DNA of 64,000 nucleotides from NCBI GenBank assembly GCA_021781795.1, contig JAJXWA010000003.1:1-64000 (forward strand), written 5' to 3'. Shown here piece after piece: positions 16,984 through 25,640 of the stretch. The notes beneath the pieces were generated by a model, which made no database searches, was not told the origin of the DNA, and worked only from the letters and a program-made list of their open reading frames with translations. The translations under genes and the position numbers were made by a program. The DNA comes from Acidobacteriota bacterium (GTDB lineage: Bacteria; Acidobacteriota; Terriglobia; Terriglobales; Acidobacteriaceae). How positions within the stretch are numbered: position 1 is the stretch's first letter; each line of letters starts with the position of its first letter.

Positions 16984-18999
16984 CTAACGCGTCCTCGAGT
17001 CGCCCGTGGGCAGAAATGCGACGCCGGCGACCTCTTCCCCTGAAGACAACACGTCGCGCAGCCTCTGTGCATTCGGTCCGCTGCGCGCTTCGGCTGCTTG
17101 CAGAACGCGCAGAGCTTCGGCTGGAGACGTTGCGGCCGTCAGCCTGAAGATCCAGGCGATATTTGTGGATGTGAGCGCGGTATCGTCGCTGAGGGCAACA
17201 ACGGGAACAAAAGCCTTCAGCGAGAGCTGCTCCGCCAGATGAGCAGAATTGCGGTCCAGCGCGATGATCGCCAGTGCGCGGTGGTCCCAGAGAGCATGCA
17301 CGAGCTGCGTGGACGCTGCACCCCAGTTCTGATCGCTGGCTACAGGCACCAGCTCCCACGCCCTTTGGTTATGTTCTCCCGGAAGCAACTGCCGCATTGC
17401 GCCCGAGGCGACCACCTCCTGCGCGTGCGGTCCGAAGACCACAACCCGCAAGGCCCCGGCAAGCAGGCTGGGTCGCGCCGGCCCCTGATACTTCACGCCA
17501 TCCTCACCGACACGCGCATAGGGAGTGGGCGTTGACCCATGCACGCGCAAAGGTATCGAAGCATCATTCGAAGCGCCCGCAGGCTTCTTGCTGGAAGAGT
17601 CCACAGCCACAGATTGCGCGGGCTGCTCCTTTTCCATCGTCGCTCGCCTGTAGCTTACCGTTCCGTTGTGAACCGTGCCGATGTACATGGGCGCGACGTT
17701 CTTCTGGTTTGGATCGAACACCATGTGGCCGGTGACGCCGTCGTATTGCTCCAGATCCGCAAGCGCGTCATGAATACGCGGGCGATTCAGGCCTGCCTCA
17801 CAAATCGCATGCAGCAAAATATTCATTGCGTCGTACGCCAACGATGCAAACTGCTCCGGCGGTTCATGAAAGCGCGCCTCAAATCGCTGGTTGAATTCAA
17901 TCCACTTTGGATCCCTGCGCGTGGGGTCGTAAGGAAAGACGGCTTCGAAGTTTTCCGCCGCAGGACCTGCTGCGGCAAGCATGTCAGGCCCGAGTGTTCG
18001 GTACGAGCCAAATACGCGCTGCTTCATTCCAAGAGTCTGCATCTGTTTAAGGATGTTTGCGGTTGGAATTTCATCGCCCCAGATCACAATGGCATCCGCG
18101 CGCGACTCCTGTATGATCCTCAATTCCCGCGTAAAGTCTGTGTCGCCGGGCATGTACTTCTGTTCGATCACAATGGGATGGCCCAGGCGCCGGGACGCAT
18201 CGCGCATCTTGAGCACGCCGAATCGTCCGTATCGGCTGTTAACGCGCAGCAGAGCCACGCGCTTGAGTCCCAGCTGCGTGAAGATGCGCCGCGCCAGCGT
18301 GAGACACTGCACACGATCATCCTGCAGATCCGTAAAGAACCAGGGAATGTAGGTCTCAGGAATGGTAGGGTCCGTCGATGCGGAGTTCACGATCGGAATC
18401 TCCGCTTTCAATGCCACGCGCAACGCGATATGCGTCGACTCGGAGCTGATGGAGCCGAAGATTGCCCAGTCCTGATCGTCATACACCATCTTGACGGTTT
18501 CGTCGGAGGGCGATCCCCAGATGCCTGGATCGGTGGGTCGGTCTGGTCCACTGACCGTCATCGCCTGCCAGTTGTCGTAGTCGTTGTGCAGCATGAGCCT
18601 GAAGGGCTTGCCGCCATAGCCACCGCGCGCATTGGCTTCCTCCACAGCCAGTTGCGCGCCGTTCAGCATTCGCTGCCCGAAGAGAAGCTCCGGGCTGTGC
18701 TCGATGGGGCCAAAAAAGCCAATGCGCACCTCCTTCAGGTTCTTCGGTTCGGGAATGTCGCGTCCGGCTCCTGTGTAGATATTGGGATGTGTGTAGTTGA
18801 GGTCGTACGGCTTCACAAACTTTTCGTACGGGCTCATATCCGCAGGCTCACCGGCATACGGCTCGACAACCCGGTCCTTAGGCGGGCCCGGCGGATGCGC
18901 TCCGCAAGCGCAGCCCTGCTTGTCAGCTGACTGTCCGTTCGCGATGGTTCCCGCACAGGCGATAAACACGCACGCCGCAATCCACCATCCCTTGCGCAT
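16984..18999 (-). CDS. Leu/Ile/Val-type periplasmic substrate-binding protein, extended
   Basis: Exported binding protein of about 671 residues. A signal peptide covers residues 1-22 (WWIAACVFIACAGTIANG). The mature N-terminus has a Cys/Pro-rich stretch, then a type-1 periplasmic-binding domain: VRIGFFGPIEHSPELLFGQ, GAQLAVEEANARGGYGG, WAIFGSISSESTHIAL and IPIVNSASTDPTIPE. After a Ser/Pro linker (about 455-500) a second, incomplete domain of the same kind follows (VVALSDDTALTSTNIAWIFRL). Usual LivK-type proteins have about 370-400 residues, so this is a tandem or fused form. The ATG at 18999 is preferred over a frame start at 19029. No ABC permease or ATPase lies nearby. It is the last gene of the nine-gene run, five bases after the Rid gene. 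Confidence 0.8.
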   Translation of the reverse strand: MRKGWWIAACVFIACAGTIANGQSADKQGCACGAHPPGPPKDRVVEPYAGEPADMSPYEKFVKPYDLNYTHPNIYTGAGRDIPEPKNLKEVRIGFFGPIEHSPELLFGQRMLNGAQLAVEEANARGGYGGKPFRLMLHNDYDNWQAMTVSGPDRPTDPGIWGSPSDETVKMVYDDQDWAIFGSISSESTHIALRVALKAEIPIVNSASTDPTIPETYIPWFFTDLQDDRVQCLTLARRIFTQLGLKRVALLRVNSRYGRFGVLKMRDASRRLGHPIVIEQKYMPGDTDFTRELRIIQESRADAIVIWGDEIPTANILKQMQTLGMKQRVFGSYRTLGPDMLAAAGPAAENFEAVFPYDPTRRDPKWIEFNQRFEARFHEPPEQFASLAYDAMNILLHAICEAGLNRPRIHDALADLEQYDGVTGHMVFDPNQKNVAPMYIGTVHNGTVSYRRATMEKEQPAQSVAVDSSSKKPAGASNDASIPLRVHGSTPTPYARVGEDGVKYQGPARPSLLAGALRVVVFGPHAQEVVASGAMRQLLPGEHNQRAWELVPVASDQNWGAASTQLVHALWDHRALAIIALDRNSAHLAEQLSLKAFVPVVALSDDTALTSTNIAWIFRLTAATSPAEALRVLQAAEARSGPNAQRLRDVLSSGEEVAGVAFLPTGDSRTR

Positions 19000-19004
19000 C
19001 GAAG

Positions 19005-19514
19005 CTACTCCTTGTTGCTGTGGCAGCACTTCTTTTCGGTACGGAACATCGCGATGGCCTCGATCTCAATCAGCAGTTCGGGGCGGCAGAGGTGAGCCTG
19101 GATGCCGGTCGAAGCAGGCAGAGGGTCCAGCCCCTGCTCCTTGAAGAAAGCCGTGCGCTCTTCGTTGAATGCGTCATAGTCGCGGTCAATGTCGCGCAGG
19201 TAACAGCTGGTGCGGACGATGTCATGCCAGGTGCATCCCTCGCTGGCAAGGAGCCCCGTGATGTTGGACAGCGTGCGCTTCATCTGCGCGCGAAAATCGC
19301 CGATGTGGACGCTGACGCCGTTTTCGTCGATGGACGCGGTACCCGAAATCAGCAGGATTGTAACGCCGTTCAGATCAATTCTCATGCCGCGCGAAAACGA
19401 ACTCGGCTTCCCGTAGCAATACGCTTCATTGAGGACGGAGTGGTTGGTCATGGCACGCTTCGCAATGGCGGTGTGCCCGATATGTTCCATTACATCTGCA
19501 ATTCCCTGCATCAT
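19005..19514 (-). CDS. Rid/YjgF-family protein lacking the catalytic arginine
   Basis: Cytoplasmic protein of 169 residues with the Rid (YjgF/YER057c/UK114) trimeric fold: GVTILLISGTASIDENG, FRAQMKRTLSNITGLLASEG, DIVRTSCYLRDI and LLIEIEAIAMFR. RidA deaminates reactive enamine or imine intermediates with an Arg (R105 in E. coli, in PARSCVEV). Here the ungapped equivalent is PASTGIQA, with Ser at that site, so classical enamine deaminase activity is unlikely. An N-terminal extension of some 30 residues precedes the fold and the C-terminus ends KKCCHSNKE. AGGAG lies six bases before the ATG. It lies 28 bases after the propeller gene in the same run. Confidence 0.85.
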   Translation of the reverse strand: MMQGIADVMEHIGHTAIAKRAMTNHSVLNEAYCYGKPSSFSRGMRIDLNGVTILLISGTASIDENGVSVHIGDFRAQMKRTLSNITGLLASEGCTWHDIVRTSCYLRDIDRDYDAFNEERTAFFKEQGLDPLPASTGIQAHLCRPELLIEIEAIAMFRTEKKCCHSNKE

Positions 19515-19542
19515 GTTGGCTCCTTAAAAATTCTGCAACGAG

Positions 19543-20631
19543 TTAGTTTTGAAAGATTCCGTGGCTCAGACCCCTGGCAGTCGCTACCCAGATGTCATTG
19601 CCCTGAAAGTCAATTCCGAGGATGTAGTGGTGCGCAGGCGCCGTCGTCACCGGGACTGCGGTGACATGGCCCTGCGCATCGCGCACCGTCATCTCCGGCC
19701 TTCCTGTTGTGAGCGAAGGCCGATAGACTGCCCAGTTGGTTCCGTCGTAGTAAGCAAGACCCCTGTCCGTACAGAACCACGCGTGATTGGCGTCCACGCC
19801 CTTCACGAAATTGGTAAAGTTGGACGGGAGGCCGCTGTCCTTGGTCAGGAAGTTATGCCAGTAACGGCCGTCGTAGCGGCTGTCACCAAAGTAGGTCGAG
19901 ACCCACAGAACTTTATCCACGAAGCTAACCGAGCTGGTGATCTCATGAATGAGGCCCTGATCCTTGAAAAGCACCATCTCAGTTTCGCCGTCAGGGTCCT
20001 CATATTTGTCCCACGTCTTCGTGCTCTGGTCGTATTCGAGGACACCGCTGCCCCATACGGCGTAGTAGACCTTGGTGGGCGAGGCACTCACCCCGTAGAC
20101 CCATATCTCGACCATCGGCGTGTTGCGCTCGTTGTAGAGAGCCCACTGGCCAGTGCGCAGATTCAGCCGGCTGCCGCCCGCAGCCGTCGCAACCCAGACA
20201 TCTTCGCCCTGCACGGCGACACCGTACACCACATCGTTGCTGAGTCCAGAGTTGAGTTGCGTAAAGGAATCAATGTGGCCACCGGAGATACGGCTCAGCC
20301 CGCCCATCGTTCCAGCCCACACATCGCCGGTGTTCCTGTCGAGCGCGAGGGAGAGGACCGCGCGATGCGCGAGGCCGTCTTTCGTCGTGTAGGTCTTCCA
20401 CGTGTGGTTTTCGTATACAGCCAGACCGTTGTCCGTGCCCGCCCAGATGCGATCCCCATCGACGAGGACGCTGTAGACGTGATCGTCAGGCAGACCGTTC
20501 GCGGTGGTGAAGTTCTCAAATCGGTAGTGCGGCATTTGCGGCACGTGGTTGACCGCAGGAACCGTCGAAGGCGCAGCCCATGTAAATGCTGCGGCCGCCG
20601 TCAGTGTCATCGTCGCCAGAGAGATCTTCAT
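19543..20631 (-). CDS. Secreted Reg_prop-type beta-propeller protein
   Basis: Exported protein of 362 residues. A signal peptide (about 1-20, LTAAAAFTWAAPS) precedes at least six propeller blades of the two-component-regulator propeller type. Recurring elements are TTANGLPDDHVYSVLVDGD-RIWAGTDNGLAVYENHTW, RAVLSLALDRNTGDVWAGTMGGLSRIS and DVWVATAAGGSRLN, closing with DIWVATARGLSHGI. Such propellers usually form the sensor part of hybrid kinases; here no kinase is attached. Its ATG overlaps the stop of the YVTN-cytochrome gene by four bases, so the two are translationally coupled. A scaffold or ligand-sensing role in the periplasm is inferred. Confidence 0.8.
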   Translation of the reverse strand: MKISLATMTLTAAAAFTWAAPSTVPAVNHVPQMPHYRFENFTTANGLPDDHVYSVLVDGDRIWAGTDNGLAVYENHTWKTYTTKDGLAHRAVLSLALDRNTGDVWAGTMGGLSRISGGHIDSFTQLNSGLSNDVVYGVAVQGEDVWVATAAGGSRLNLRTGQWALYNERNTPMVEIWVYGVSASPTKVYYAVWGSGVLEYDQSTKTWDKYEDPDGETEMVLFKDQGLIHEITSSVSFVDKVLWVSTYFGDSRYDGRYWHNFLTKDSGLPSNFTNFVKGVDANHAWFCTDRGLAYYDGTNWAVYRPSLTTGRPEMTVRDAQGHVTAVPVTTAPAHHYILGIDFQGNDIWVATARGLSHGIFQN

Positions 20632-22535
20632 CGTGTCCTCAGATACTCAATCAGATCGTTCAGCTCATCCTTGGTCAGGTCATTCGTGCGGCCGTGCTTG
20701 TCCTCGGGATTAAACACAGTCCAAATCTCTTCGAGCGTCGCTGCGGAGCCGTCGTGCAGGTACGGCGCGGTCAATGCGATGTTGGAGAGTTGCGGAGTAT
20801 CGAAGCGCCCGGAGTTATCCGTTAGCTTCCTGGTGCCTACATCAAAGGATTTCTGATCGGTCCCTTTCGGGCCGCTGTGACAGTACGAGCATCGATTCTG
20901 CAACGGAATCGGTGCGCCAAACTTATCGACCGCACGATCGAAGATGGCCTTACCGCGCTCCTGGGCAGGGGATAATTCATACCCCGGAAGTCGCCAGCGA
21001 TTGGGACGCAGAGGAAGGCTTAGCATGTAGGTCACGAGATCGGCGAGGGTCAGGTCGTCATAGTTCGCCGAGCGCCAGAAGTACTTCTCTGTGCGCGGCC
21101 CGCATTCCGTGGGAAGGTTGGGATTACCCCCATTCCACTTGTATGGCTCGGTGCCTTTGAGATCCTCGATCAGACGGTTGTCCACAATGTCACGCCCAAA
21201 GCCGTCCGGCTCAAGATCCCACTCCAACCCATCAAAGGTGGAATCGATGTGGCAATTCGCGCAACCTATCTGCCCCTGAAAGGAGTACCGCGCAGTGTAG
21301 AAAGTCTGCTCGCCGTAACGCAGAACAGAGAGCTTCGACGGGCTGGCCAACCGGATGGTCGAGCCCACGCGATTCGTCTGCGTGTCGATGACGCTGATGG
21401 TGTCATCGAGCCGGTTGGCAACCAGCAGCTTGCGGCCGTTGTCTGTGATGAGCATGCCGCGCGGGTCACGCCCTACCGGGATGCGGGTGACCACATAGTT
21501 GGAACTCGCGGAGAGATCCTGCACAAAAGGCGCGTGGTGCGTCTGCACATAGTTCAGCAGGCGGCGGACATCAATGACCGTAACGATCTCAGATCCACCG
21601 CTGGTGACATAGAGGTGAGACTTGTCCGGCGTAATGGCGACATCGAAGGGTCTCGCTGCGTAACGTTCCAGCTCATCTAGCGGAACTTCAACGGTGCGAT
21701 TGCCAACATCTGCGCCAAAAAGCATCAGCGTGTCTTCAAATGCGCCGCCGTGTTCAAGATGCGCCAGGGGAACGAGGTTCTTGGGATGCAACTCGGCGGC
21801 CACGCCGAGACGCCCGTCCGCAGAGACTGCCGCGTGAAATACGCCGGCAATGCCATGAAGCTGGATGCGGTCAACTACGACTGCTCTCTGCGCATCGATG
21901 ACGGTGATCTCCGATTCGGGCTCTGTCCTGTGCGGCGATGGATTGGGATATACATGGGTGACGTAGACTTTGCCGCCGTCGGGCGCCATGGCCATGTAGC
22001 TGGCGCCGCGGCCCGCGGCAAGTCGCTTGATCTCAGCGCCAGTCTGCGCACTGAGAACGGCAACGTCATTGGAGATGCGGTTGGCGACGAAGAGATAGCG
22101 ACCGGTGCGATCCTCGACTACGCTGGATGGCTCTGCACCAACCTTCCATGTCGCGGCAACTTCCAGGGAGCCGGTGTCGATGACGGAGATCGTATCGTCC
22201 CAGGAATTGGTGACAAAGAGGCGCGATCCATCTGGCGAGAGGGCGATTCCGCGCGGCACGTGACCAACCGAGATCGCCTTGACCGCGGTGCCGGTCGCTG
22301 AATCGAGTACACGCACCTCATCGCTCTCATTGCAGAGCACGTAGAACTGCTTTGCATTTTTGGAGGAAAGGATCTCGAGAGGCGATGGGTAAGTCAGCCG
22401 CTCTCCTACCCGACCCGTAACGACAGCTCCCACTGGCTGCACCGTCCAGATCCAGGTGCAGAGAATCGTGGCGCACACCAACACGGTGAGGCCGGATCCG
22501 GCAACGAAAACGCGGAGTATTCCCTGACGCCTCAT
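20628..22535 (-). CDS. YVTN beta-propeller fused to di-haem cytochrome c domain
   Basis: Exported 635-residue redox protein. An N-terminal membrane segment (about 8-30) acts as signal or anchor. Residues about 45-400 form YVTN-type propeller repeats (GHVPRGIALSPDGSRLFVTN, DTISVIDTGSLEV, DTISVIDTQTNRV). The C-terminal part resembles the MauG/cytochrome c peroxidase family, with two haem c sites: CANCH at 425-429 and CSYCH at 549-553, followed by SGRFDTPQLSNIALTAPYLHDGS, a highly characteristic CcpA/MauG stretch. It probably transfers electrons in the periplasm to or from an oxidised substrate or a partner. It overlaps both neighbours by four bases (ATGA), so it sits within a tight operon. Confidence 0.85.
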   Translation of the reverse strand: MRRQGILRVFVAGSGLTVLVCATILCTWIWTVQPVGAVVTGRVGERLTYPSPLEILSSKNAKQFYVLCNESDEVRVLDSATGTAVKAISVGHVPRGIALSPDGSRLFVTNSWDDTISVIDTGSLEVAATWKVGAEPSSVVEDRTGRYLFVANRISNDVAVLSAQTGAEIKRLAAGRGASYMAMAPDGGKVYVTHVYPNPSPHRTEPESEITVIDAQRAVVVDRIQLHGIAGVFHAAVSADGRLGVAAELHPKNLVPLAHLEHGGAFEDTLMLFGADVGNRTVEVPLDELERYAARPFDVAITPDKSHLYVTSGGSEIVTVIDVRRLLNYVQTHHAPFVQDLSASSNYVVTRIPVGRDPRGMLITDNGRKLLVANRLDDTISVIDTQTNRVGSTIRLASPSKLSVLRYGEQTFYTARYSFQGQIGCANCHIDSTFDGLEWDLEPDGFGRDIVDNRLIEDLKGTEPYKWNGGNPNLPTECGPRTEKYFWRSANYDDLTLADLVTYMLSLPLRPNRWRLPGYELSPAQERGKAIFDRAVDKFGAPIPLQNRCSYCHSGPKGTDQKSFDVGTRKLTDNSGRFDTPQLSNIALTAPYLHDGSAATLEEIWTVFNPEDKHGRTNDLTKDELNDLIEYLRTR

Positions 22536-24226
22536 TGCGGCTCCACGACGGTAAGAACGCGGTTGATGGGTTGATCGGCGAGCGTCTGCTCGCGGCCGCT
22601 CGGCCAGTGGATAACAATCCTCTCGGCGCTCGTGGCGGGGCCAAGTCCGAAATGCAGGCGATCGTCGTTTTGCGAGAGGTAGCCGGAGCCGGCGACTCGC
22701 TCCGCTGTGTAGCGCTTTCCACCGGCAATCACCTCGACTTTGGCACCGATGCCGTCGCGATTGCTCTTTGCGCCGCGCAGCTTAATGGCCAGCCAATGTC
22801 CCGTACCGGTGGAGATGTTGTGCAGCAGAGTCGCCTTGTCGCCAAGATTCACAAGAAAGGCGTCGACTTTTCCGTCGTTGTCGTAGTCCGCAAAGCAGGC
22901 GCCGCGAGCCACCGTTCGTTTGCTCAGCACAGGACCCGCTAATCGCGATACATCTTCGAACTTCCCATCGCCGAGCCCGCGAAAGAGCGTGTGCTCCTGC
23001 GGAATGAGATGAATCAGGCCGCCATGAAAGATGAGAATGTCGAGCAGCCCATCGTTATCGAAGTCGTAGACACCCGATCCCCAACTCACATATTGGGCAT
23101 TGGCCTGCGAGACTCCATTCGTCGCGCCAATATCGTCGAAACCCTGTTTGCCCGCGTTACGAAGGAGCCGATTGTAGTGGCCGTCGGTAACCCACAGATC
23201 GAGCGAGCCACGCCCTTCCAGGTCCGCAAAGACCGGGCCCATCGACGACGTGGACTCGCCGTTCTGCCCGAAGGCGGTCCCAGTGTCATTGCCCACTTCC
23301 TCGAAGGTTCCGTCATGCTTATTGCGGAAGAGGAAGTTTTCGGTGCGATCGTTGGCAACATAAATATCGTCCCAGCCGTCACCATCAAAGTCGGCCGCCG
23401 TCACACCCATCGTCCGGCCCACATAAGCGCCGATGCCGGACTTATCGGTCACGTCTGTGAACGTGCCGTCGCAATTGTTGTGATAGAGGCGATTCGTTTC
23501 TCCGGCGTAGTCCAGCGGACCGGGATAGTTGTCAGCCGCATAGTAGGCCCGGTACTTGGGGTCGAACTTGACATAGCGACCGATAAAGAGGTCCACGCAA
23601 CCATCGCGGTCGTAATCCAGAAATGTCGAGCTGATCGACCACCCGTCCACCTTGATGCCCGCTTTTGCGGTCACGTCAGTGAAATGGCCGTTGCCGTCGT
23701 TGTGATAGAGAATGACGCGTCCGTACCCCGTCACCAGCAGGTCGACATACCCATCGTTGTCATAGTCCGCTGCCGTAACGGCCATGCTGTAAAGGTCGGG
23801 CGCGAGACCGGCCTTTTCCGTCACGTCGGTGAATCTTCCGTTGCCGTCATTGCGATAGAGATGATTGTGCGGCATCGGGTCGGGTTTCACCTGCAGAGGA
23901 TACGGGTGCATTGAATCGTCGAGCGGGCGTCCGTTGACCACGTAGAGATCGGGAAGACCATCATTGTTGTAGTCGAACCAGACACAACCCGCGCCGGTTC
24001 CTTCCAGCAGAGATCCCAACTTGGCTGAGCCAAAGCTGTGCACGAAATCTAGATTGGCTTTGTCGCTGGCATCTTCAAAGCGAATGACCGGCTGAGCGGC
24101 GCTCTGCGATGAAGGGCCGGCCTCCGGCGCTGTAGCAGGTACGCTTGGTGCAGCCTGCGGCTGCTGCGCTCCGATTGCTGCACAGGCGGCGAGCGTGATG
24201 GCGAGGATCAGGGCTGGTCTTCTCAA
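22532..24226 (-). CDS. CRTAC1-like FG-GAP/ASPIC-UnbV secreted protein
   Basis: Exported protein of about 564 residues. A signal peptide (LRRPALILAITLAACAAIGA) and a Pro/Ala linker precede FG-GAP/VCBS repeats with calcium-binding-like Asp loops: VWFDYNNDGLPDLYVVNG, DYDNDGYVDLLVTG, DYDRDGCVDLFIG, DFDGDGWDDIYVAN. They build an integrin-like propeller. The end carries an ASPIC/UnbV domain (GIGAKVEVIAGGKRYTAE, then IVIHWPSGREQTL). The frame runs up to 24610 inside the upstream gene, but a TTG at 24226 has GGAGG eight bases before it and starts the signal peptide one base after the upstream stop. Its stop overlaps the next gene by four bases. ASPIC/UnbV proteins have no settled function. Confidence 0.85.
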   Translation of the reverse strand: MRRPALILAITLAACAAIGAQQPQAAPSVPATAPEAGPSSQSAAQPVIRFEDASDKANLDFVHSFGSAKLGSLLEGTGAGCVWFDYNNDGLPDLYVVNGRPLDDSMHPYPLQVKPDPMPHNHLYRNDGNGRFTDVTEKAGLAPDLYSMAVTAADYDNDGYVDLLVTGYGRVILYHNDGNGHFTDVTAKAGIKVDGWSISSTFLDYDRDGCVDLFIGRYVKFDPKYRAYYAADNYPGPLDYAGETNRLYHNNCDGTFTDVTDKSGIGAYVGRTMGVTAADFDGDGWDDIYVANDRTENFLFRNKHDGTFEEVGNDTGTAFGQNGESTSSMGPVFADLEGRGSLDLWVTDGHYNRLLRNAGKQGFDDIGATNGVSQANAQYVSWGSGVYDFDNDGLLDILIFHGGLIHLIPQEHTLFRGLGDGKFEDVSRLAGPVLSKRTVARGACFADYDNDGKVDAFLVNLGDKATLLHNISTGTGHWLAIKLRGAKSNRDGIGAKVEVIAGGKRYTAERVAGSGYLSQNDDRLHFGLGPATSAERIVIHWPSGREQTLADQPINRVLTVVEPQ

Positions 24227-24227
24227 C

Positions 24228-25640
24228 TTAGCGGCCTCCGGATGCGACGCGGTGAGCGGAAGAGGCTGGCTGAACCGCGGTGAGAGCGACGGGAGTAGTG
24301 GTGCGCAGCAGAACTGCGGGAACGCGATTATCCGAAGATCGCTCTGGGCCTGTGTGACAGCCAACACAAATGCGCTGCTCTCCGCCGCGAGACCAGAACC
24401 ACCCATGCTCCTGCCGCAGTACACTCCCCTTCGCATCCAACAACGAAATGCGCAGCGGCCTGTCCCCTGGCACCTGGATGAAAAAGGAACCATCCTGCTC
24501 AACCGGCGCAGTGCCCATAATGAACGCTTTGCCGTCGGCATCCTGCGCCTCCAGCCGGACCCGAGCCGGAGTTCCCTTGAGTACGCCATCCCGCGAGAGA
24601 CGTGCGTCAAGCGCTAAAAGATTTGCGTAGTCCCATGGATGCAGCCCAGATGGAAACCGCGTGGGCATGGTACGCGGCGCCACCAGAACAGGCTCGACCA
24701 GATCCTGTGTGCTTTCCGCAAGCTCTGTCCTCATCGTGGATGTGCCCGGCTTCCAAAGCTTGAGAACGTAGTGCATGCCCGCAGGCTGTCGGACGCTCAC
24801 CAGCCACTCGCCTGAAGGCGCCTCAGCAATTGAGCCCGCATACTGGCCTGGCGGCGCTGCAATGCGCACTTCATGCGCAAGAGGTGAAGTGAATCGCGCA
24901 AGGCCGTCTCCATGCGTGAAGACCACGTCGCCGGAAGACGACTGCTCTCCGGCCCAACGCGCAACGCCATGGTCGCACCGGTACGACTCGACGCCAGACC
25001 CGTCTGGATAAACGAGGAACATCTCGGCCGCTTGTCCATTGCCCAGCGGGTAGTTGGATTCAAACAGAACGCGGCCATCCTGCAGTACATCGTCTGGGAA
25101 TGAGCTCCCGCGCGTGTAGGCGAGCTTCATCTCACCGGGGCCTGTTGTCGGATTCAGCGGTGTCGATAAGAGCGGATGGCCATCGTCATTCGAGTCCAGC
25201 CGAAAACCGCCGGGCGTGCGCAGGCCGAAGACTACTCGCCCGGCGGGCAGGTACAGTGGGCGCTCTGCGTCACTCGCTGTAGTCAGTACGTGGCGCAGGG
25301 AGTGATCTTTCAGCGAGAGCTCCCAAATCTGCCAAGGATCGCCCGGCTTTTGCTTGCCCGAAAAGATCACCCGACTTCCGTCGAAGTAGACATTGGCATC
25401 TGCGCTCGCAGCAAATTCAGGTATGAGCGGTTCAGCTTTGCCATCACGCACCAGGAGAAGATGCGCCCCTTTGGGGAAGCGCTCCTCCCCGCGCAGCTCT
25501 GCACGCGGCACATACACGGGAGCAGCGGTCACGATGATGTCCGCAGCGATGCGGTCCACATGGGAGTCGGGCTGCGGAGCCGCAAACAGCGGCACGGCAG
25601 TAAAAGAGATTAACGTGACGATGCCCCTGAAACCCCTCAT
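24228..25640 (-). CDS. Secreted mono-haem cytochrome c with TolB/HZS-alpha-like propeller
   Basis: Exported protein of 470 residues. The signal peptide spans about 1-20 ([15 protein letters not shown]). The middle has propeller-like blades ([55 protein letters not shown]), as in TolB-like and hydrazine-synthase-alpha middle-domain proteins. The end has one haem c site, CVGCH at 425-429, within [21 protein letters not shown]; this GEQR-x-C-x-G-CH context is known from HzsA-like proteins of many non-anammox bacteria. A role in hydrazine metabolism is not implied, as the other subunits are absent. The ATG overlaps the stop of the DAHP-synthase-like gene by four bases. Confidence 0.75.
   Translation of the reverse strand: MRGFRGIVTLISFTAVPLFAAPQPDSHVDRIAADIIVTAAPVYVPRAELRGEERFPKGAHLLLVRDGKAEPLIPEFAASADANVYFDGSRVIFSGKQKPGDPWQIWELSLKDHSLRHVLTTASDAERPLYLPAGRVVFGLRTPGGFRLDSNDDGHPLLSTPLNPTTGPGEMKLAYTRGSSFPDDVLQDGRVLFESNYPLGNGQAAEMFLVYPDGSGVESYRCDHGVARWAGEQSSSGDVVFTHGDGLARFTSPLAHEVRIAAPPGQYAGSIAEAPSGEWLVSVRQPAGMHYVLKLWKPGTSTMRTELAESTQDLVEPVLVAPRTMPTRFPSGLHPWDYANLLALDARLSRDGVLKGTPARVRLEAQDADGKAFIMGTAPVEQDGSFFIQVPGDRPLRISLLDAKGSVLRQEHGWFWSRGGEQRICVGCHTGPERSSDNRVPAVLLRTTTPVALTAVQPASSAHRVASGGR
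24235..24239 (-). promoter_or_regulatory. Ribosome-binding site for the TTG start at 24226
   Basis: GGAGG on the minus strand, within the last codons of the mono-haem gene and eight bases before a TTG that opens a good signal peptide. It decides the start of the CRTAC1-like gene. Confidence 0.65.

Noticed and set aside
17539..18930. 463-codon plus-strand frame
   Set aside because: Lies opposite the binding-protein gene and has no motifs or ribosome-binding site.
19549..20856. 435-codon plus-strand frame
   Set aside because: Antisense to the Reg_prop propeller gene, which has a clear signal peptide and blade repeats.
24228..25640. A hydrazine synthase system
   Set aside because: Only a distant alpha-like middle domain and one haem site are present; beta/gamma subunits and hydrazine dehydrogenase are absent.
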